17,186 bases of DNA from Acidimicrobiia bacterium. GTDB lineage: Bacteria > Actinomycetota > Acidimicrobiia > Spongiisociales > UBA5794. The stretch spans positions 1 through 17,186 of the forward strand of contig JAUVPA010000005.1 of NCBI GenBank assembly GCA_030598905.1, read 5' to 3'. Positions 14,061 to 17,186 of this stretch are shown one piece after another (the stretch's first letter is position 1; each line of letters opens with the position of its first letter). Below the pieces are notes generated by a model. That model saw only the letters and a program-made list of their open reading frames with translations, was not told the DNA's origin and did no database searches. The translations under genes and the position numbers were made by a program.

Positions 14061-14726
14061 TCAGCCGCCCGGCCGTTCGCCAAAGATAGCCCTTCCCACG
14101 CGCACGATTGTGGCCCCACACTCAACGCCAACCTCTAAATCGTCAGTCATGCCCATCGACAAGTCGGCCACCGGCGCGTGCGTCCTGCGAATTTGATCTC
14201 GGAGTGCGGCCAGCTCGTTGAATGCGGAGCGGCCTTCCTCCCGATCAGGCACAACCGCAGGTATTGCCATGACGCCTCGGAGGTCGACACCTGAGTCGAT
14301 GAGAGTTCCTGCCATGTCGAGCGCATCCCGTGGATCGACACCATGTTTTTGGAGCGCCCGCGAGACGTTCACCTGGAGGAGCGCCGGCCCTCCGCCGAGG
14401 GCGACCCATCGGGCGCCGAGACTTTCTCGGTCCATGGAATGCAGCAGATGGGTAGCGGCGACCACGTCGGCGACCTTGCGACGCTGCAGGGATCCGACGA
14501 AGTGCCACCGGATGTCATCGGGAAGGTCGGCCTCGAGCCGGGATACGAAACCGTCGGAGCGGTTCTCTCCGAAGTCGCGTTGTCCGGCGTCGTAAGCCTC
14601 GAGCACGGAGTCATCGGAGTGGCCCTTGGAGATGGCGACCAGCGTCACTGCGCCCGGATCGCGATCGACGCGCTCGGCCGCGGCCTCGATGCGGCTGCGA
14701 ACAGCCTTCAGCCGCGAGGCAACCAT
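14061..14726 (-). CDS. yggS: YggS/PLPBP family PLP-binding protein
   Basis: A 221-aa PLP homeostasis protein (COG0325), fold type III (alanine racemase N-terminal barrel) without known catalysis. VAISKG (30-35) carries the PLP lysine Lys34; HFVGSLQRRK (75-84), LSMGMTDDLE and VRVGRAIFGERP are conserved. The motif around the lysine usually reads VSKTHP or VSKTKP; here it is ISKGHS, a mild variation. The ATG at 14726 lies 19 bp inside the end of pgeF, implying coupled translation. The order ftsZ-pgeF-yggS-sepF is standard for actinobacteria. Confidence 0.95.
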   Translation of the reverse strand: MVASRLKAVRSRIEAAAERVDRDPGAVTLVAISKGHSDDSVLEAYDAGQRDFGENRSDGFVSRLEADLPDDIRWHFVGSLQRRKVADVVAATHLLHSMDRESLGARWVALGGGPALLQVNVSRALQKHGVDPRDALDMAGTLIDSGVDLRGVMAIPAVVPDREEGRSAFNELAALRDQIRRTHAPVADLSMGMTDDLEVGVECGATIVRVGRAIFGERPGG

Positions 14727-15346
14727 GTGACTGCGACCTGACGCGCCTTCGTCTGGTCGCGTCTATGTGAATACAGATCGTCGTCCGTCATCGTGCACCT
14801 GTTCGAGACCCACACTTCCGGCACACCGTTGTCGGTGAGCTGACCTTCCGCAATGGAAGGAAGATCGACGGAAGGTGCGCCCCAGGTGGTGGCCGTGACA
14901 TGGCCGGCGAAGCGGTCGGCGACATCCCGGCCGACCTCATAACAACAGGGGCCGATCGCCGGTCCCACGGCAGCGCGGAGCGGGACGTCGCCCGAGTCTC
15001 TCATCGCAAGGATCCCCGCCGCGACGATTCCCGCATCAAGGCCGCGCCACCCTGCATGGAGCACGACAACTGATGCCGCGCCTTCGACGATGACGGGGAC
15101 ACAGTCTGCCGTCGCGACGGCCACGGGAAGGTCGGCGACTTGCGTGATGATCCCATCGGCCTCACCGAGGTGACCGGGGACCTTGGCGGTAACGACCGTG
15201 TTGTGATGCACCTGCGAAACCGTTGCCCAAAGGTTCGGGATTCCGAGGCGTTGTGAGAGATGCTCGCGGACGGCGCGATCGTTTCGGGCATCGCCGTCAG
15301 ACGCCGACCCGAACGCGGCTGCCCGGAATCCCTCCGGGCGGATCAT
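14708..15346 (-). CDS. pgeF: Purine nucleoside/peptidoglycan-editing multicopper-oxidase-like protein (YfiH/PgeF)
   Basis: A 212-aa YfiH/DUF152 family protein. E. coli PgeF removes L-Ser-containing muropeptide precursors, and family members are also reported to have purine nucleoside and laccase-like activities. QVH with His47, ATADCVPV with Cys82, HAGWRG with His97 and GPAIGPCCYEVG (128-139) are the conserved metal and active-site residues, all present. The ATG at 15346 overlaps the ftsZ stop as ATGA, so it is probably expressed with ftsZ. The length (212 aa) is a little short for the family but no motif is missing. Confidence 0.95.
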   Translation of the reverse strand: MIRPEGFRAAAFGSASDGDARNDRAVREHLSQRLGIPNLWATVSQVHHNTVVTAKVPGHLGEADGIITQVADLPVAVATADCVPVIVEGAASVVVLHAGWRGLDAGIVAAGILAMRDSGDVPLRAAVGPAIGPCCYEVGRDVADRFAGHVTATTWGAPSVDLPSIAEGQLTDNGVPEVWVSNRCTMTDDDLYSHRRDQTKARQVAVTWLPRG

Positions 15347-16452
15347 CCCTTGACGAAGCCGGGGATGTCGAGATCGTCGCTGGTGGCATCGGGGTCTTGC
15401 TCGAATCCGTCTTCGTCGCCGCCCAACGGATCAGGCAAGGGACCCACCGAACTCGTGCTGCCAGCAGGCGTGTAGCCGGCGTTCGAACGCCGGTCTCGAT
15501 CGAATCCTGCAGCAATGACCGTCACCTGCATTTCGTCTCCCAGTGTGTCGTCGACAACGGCGCCGAAGATGATGTTGGCGTCCGGGTCGCTGTGCTCGGC
15601 GATGAGCGACGCCGCGGTGTTGACCTCGTGCAGGGTCATCTCGGCAGGCCCGGACACGGAAACGAGCACACCGCGTGCTCCCTCCATCGAGGTCTCCAGC
15701 AAAGGACTGTTGATGGCCTTCTCGGCGGATTGATGCGCCCGGCTGTCACCGGTAGCCGAGCCGACTCCCATCACGGCTGACCCGGCCTCCGCCATCACAC
15801 TCTTGACGTCGGCGAAGTCGACGTTGATGAGGCCCGGCGTGGTGATGAGTCCGGTGATGCCACGCACGCCGTCGGTCAACACATGATCGGCCATGCGGAA
15901 TGCCTCGTTGACAGGCGTGGACTCGTCGGCGATCTCGAGGAGTCGCTCGTTTGGAATGATGATCAAAGTGTCGACGGCCTGCTTGAGCGCCTGGATGCCT
16001 TGTTCGGCTTGGACGGACCGTCGGCGTCCTTCGAAGCCGAAGGGGCGGGTGACAACCCCAACGGTCAGCGCACCCAGGGCGCGGGCAACCTCTGCAACGG
16101 TGGGGGCGGCGCCCGTCCCGGTTCCGCCTCCCTCGCCGGCGGTGATGAAAACCATGTCGGCGCCGTTCAGAGCATCCTCAATGTCGTCACGGTGTTCTTC
16201 GGCAGCCTCTCTCCCGACCTCGGGGTTGGCTCCTGCGCCGAGACCGTGGGTTGAGTCGCGCCCGATGTCGAGCTTGAGGTCGGCGTCGGACATCAGCAAC
16301 GCCTGAGCGTCGGTATTGATCGCAATGAACTCGACGCCGGTCACACCGGCCTCGATCATTCGGTTGATTGCGTTGACACCGCCGCCGCCGACACCAACGA
16401 CCTTGATGACGGCGAGGTAGGTACTCGGGTTGGCCGAAGATTCGATCGTCAT
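15343..16452 (-). CDS. ftsZ: Cell division protein FtsZ
   Basis: Tubulin-like GTPase that forms the Z-ring. It is 369 aa from the ATG at 16452, with GGGGGAG 8 nt upstream. The GTP-binding tubulin signature is GEGGGTGTG (106-114), preceded by GVGGGGVNAIN (20-30); the synergy T7 loop NVDFADVK is at 210-217. The C-terminal linker is short (about 320-358) and Gly/Asp-rich. The protein ends with the conserved C-terminal peptide DDLDIPGFVKG, matching the DDLDVPxFL type that binds SepF. It lies 85 bp downstream of ftsQ, with ftsA absent from between them, as is normal in actinobacteria. A stable hairpin lies directly before the Shine-Dalgarno sequence. Confidence 0.99.
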   Translation of the reverse strand: MTIESSANPSTYLAVIKVVGVGGGGVNAINRMIEAGVTGVEFIAINTDAQALLMSDADLKLDIGRDSTHGLGAGANPEVGREAAEEHRDDIEDALNGADMVFITAGEGGGTGTGAAPTVAEVARALGALTVGVVTRPFGFEGRRRSVQAEQGIQALKQAVDTLIIIPNERLLEIADESTPVNEAFRMADHVLTDGVRGITGLITTPGLINVDFADVKSVMAEAGSAVMGVGSATGDSRAHQSAEKAINSPLLETSMEGARGVLVSVSGPAEMTLHEVNTAASLIAEHSDPDANIIFGAVVDDTLGDEMQVTVIAAGFDRDRRSNAGYTPAGSTSSVGPLPDPLGGDEDGFEQDPDATSDDLDIPGFVKG

Positions 16453-16467
16453 GGAACACGCTCCCCC

Positions 16468-16490
16468 GGAGGCCCCGATCTCGGGGCTCC
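16468..16490 (-). promoter_or_regulatory. Hairpin in the ftsZ leader, next to the Shine-Dalgarno sequence
   Basis: On the minus-strand RNA, GGAG plus CCCCGA pairs with UCGGGG and CUCC, about 10 bp with a single bulged C and a very short loop. It ends one base before the ftsZ Shine-Dalgarno GGGGGAG (16467-16461). There is no U-run, so it is not an intrinsic terminator. It could modulate ribosome access or mark an RNA-processing point between ftsQ and ftsZ. Confidence 0.45.
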
Positions 16491-16537
16491 TGCGACTCTG
16501 GGTTGCCTGAAGGTTAGTCCAATGGTTGAACCTTCGC

Positions 16538-17186
16538 TCAGCTCTCTTCCTGAGCCTCTACCTCAGATTCAGGGTTGGGGGGGATTTCGCGAGGTGCCAC
16601 GGCGGGATGGGTCGGGGCAGTGAGGTCGACCACCACTGCTTCGTCGAGCGGGCGGGCAAGGAGGGCGAGCAGGACAGCCGCCTTGTCTGCCATGTGGATC
16701 GGACGACCCAAACGAACCTCGTGACCGGCGACCGTGGCGGTGACCACAGCGTCGCCGATGAGCACCGTCGTGACGGCCGCGGTCTTGTTATCGAGTGCCG
16801 TGACGAAGTCGATGGCGCCGATCATCTCGGCGGATCGCACTCGAGCGCCGACGACAGGCAAGACCGCCACCTCGATGAGCGCAACCGATTCCGGGGCTTC
16901 CTGCCGCTGCTCGAGAACCGTTCCGTCCGCGGCAAGGGCAACGACTCTCTCGCCGTCGCCGACGTACGCGACGCTGACGCGCTCGGTGACCACGAGTCGC
17001 ACCGTCTGGGGCCACAAGACTTCGACGGTTGCCGCCTCGATCCACGGATCGTTCTCCAGCGCCGCGGCAATGGCGTCCTCCTCGACGGACATCGTCGGCA
17101 GGCCGGCAACTAGCCCTGCCGATTCGGCAATAGCCATCGGCGCGCTGCGGTTTGCTCCCATGACTTCTATGTGACGCACGGACAGC
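16538..17186 (-). CDS. ftsQ: Cell division protein FtsQ (DivIB), N-terminus outside window
   Basis: Membrane-anchored divisome protein linking FtsL/FtsB to the septal synthase. The frame is open to the right edge (it reads LSVRHIEVMGANRS at the edge), so the cytoplasmic tail, membrane helix and true start are missing. A POTRA domain is visible from VRHIEV to about 70 residues on, followed by the FtsQ beta region. NDPWIEAATVEVLWPQTVRL followed by VVTERVSVAYV is the hallmark segment (the wP-tv-i-v-ER pattern). The tail is acidic (NPESEVEAQEES). An internal GTG at 17179 is not the natural start, since the conserved VRHIEV strand begins there. It is followed by ftsZ after 85 bp. Confidence 0.93.
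   Translation of the reverse strand, partial: LSVRHIEVMGANRSAPMAIAESAGLVAGLPTMSVEEDAIAAALENDPWIEAATVEVLWPQTVRLVVTERVSVAYVGDGERVVALAADGTVLEQRQEAPESVALIEVAVLPVVGARVRSAEMIGAIDFVTALDNKTAAVTTVLIGDAVVTATVAGHEVRLGRPIHMADKAAVLLALLARPLDEAVVVDLTAPTHPAVAPREIPPNPESEVEAQEES

Noticed and set aside
1..17186. CRISPR arrays, tRNA or rRNA genes, insertion-sequence ends
   Set aside because: No regularly spaced repeats, no cloverleaf or rRNA-like sequence, and no transposase or terminal inverted repeats were seen on reading both strands.

Overview
The window is GC-rich, almost fully coding bacterial DNA with the housekeeping gene order of Actinomycetota. The pointers are an ftsQ-ftsZ-pgeF-yggS-sepF-yggT cluster without ftsA, a class II (translational) T-box in front of a long type-2 ileS, a PHP-intact DnaE1-type polymerase, a WS/DGAT acyltransferase and a 13E12-type (DUF222) HNH protein. 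A deep-branching actinobacterial lineage such as Acidimicrobiia would fit, but that is inference; no rRNA or tRNA is present to place it.

Layout. Positions 1-1326 (minus) hold the first 442 codons of dnaE, cut by the left edge. A divergent intergenic stretch of about 215 bp follows. It contains a 12-codon ORF with the best Shine-Dalgarno sequence in the window and several inverted repeats. Two translationally coupled phosphofructokinase genes lie next on the plus strand (1542-3727); their active-site signatures differ, the first PPi-like (GGDD/PKT) and the second ATP-like (GGDG/PKT). Positions 3728-5650 look like a small decayed accessory island: a WD40 fragment, a DUF222-HNH protein with a shortened C-terminus, and a disrupted small membrane-protein reading frame.

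A minus-strand gene string runs from 9768 down to 5650: DUF167, a DksA/TraR-like protein with a ruined zinc finger, lspA, an RluD-type pseudouridine synthase, a WS/DGAT acyltransferase and a YbaK-type deacylase. The last three genes are joined by TTGA stop/start overlaps. Divergent to this string is ileS (10005-13175, plus), preceded by a T-box leader in which both alternative structures, antisequestrator and sequestrator, can be read directly. ileS collides tail to tail with yggT, overlapping it by 11 bp. From the right edge, the minus-strand division cluster runs ftsQ (partial), ftsZ, pgeF, yggS, sepF, yggT.

Functionally the window covers replication (dnaE), glycolysis (two PFKs), Z-ring assembly and anchoring (FtsQ, FtsZ, SepF, YggT), peptidoglycan and PLP housekeeping (PgeF, YggS), translation quality and modification (IleRS, YbaK, RluD), lipoprotein maturation (LspA) and neutral-lipid synthesis (WS/DGAT). 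The least ordinary parts are the PFK pair with its structured leader, the degenerate DksA-like protein, and the non-canonical start codons at several junctions.
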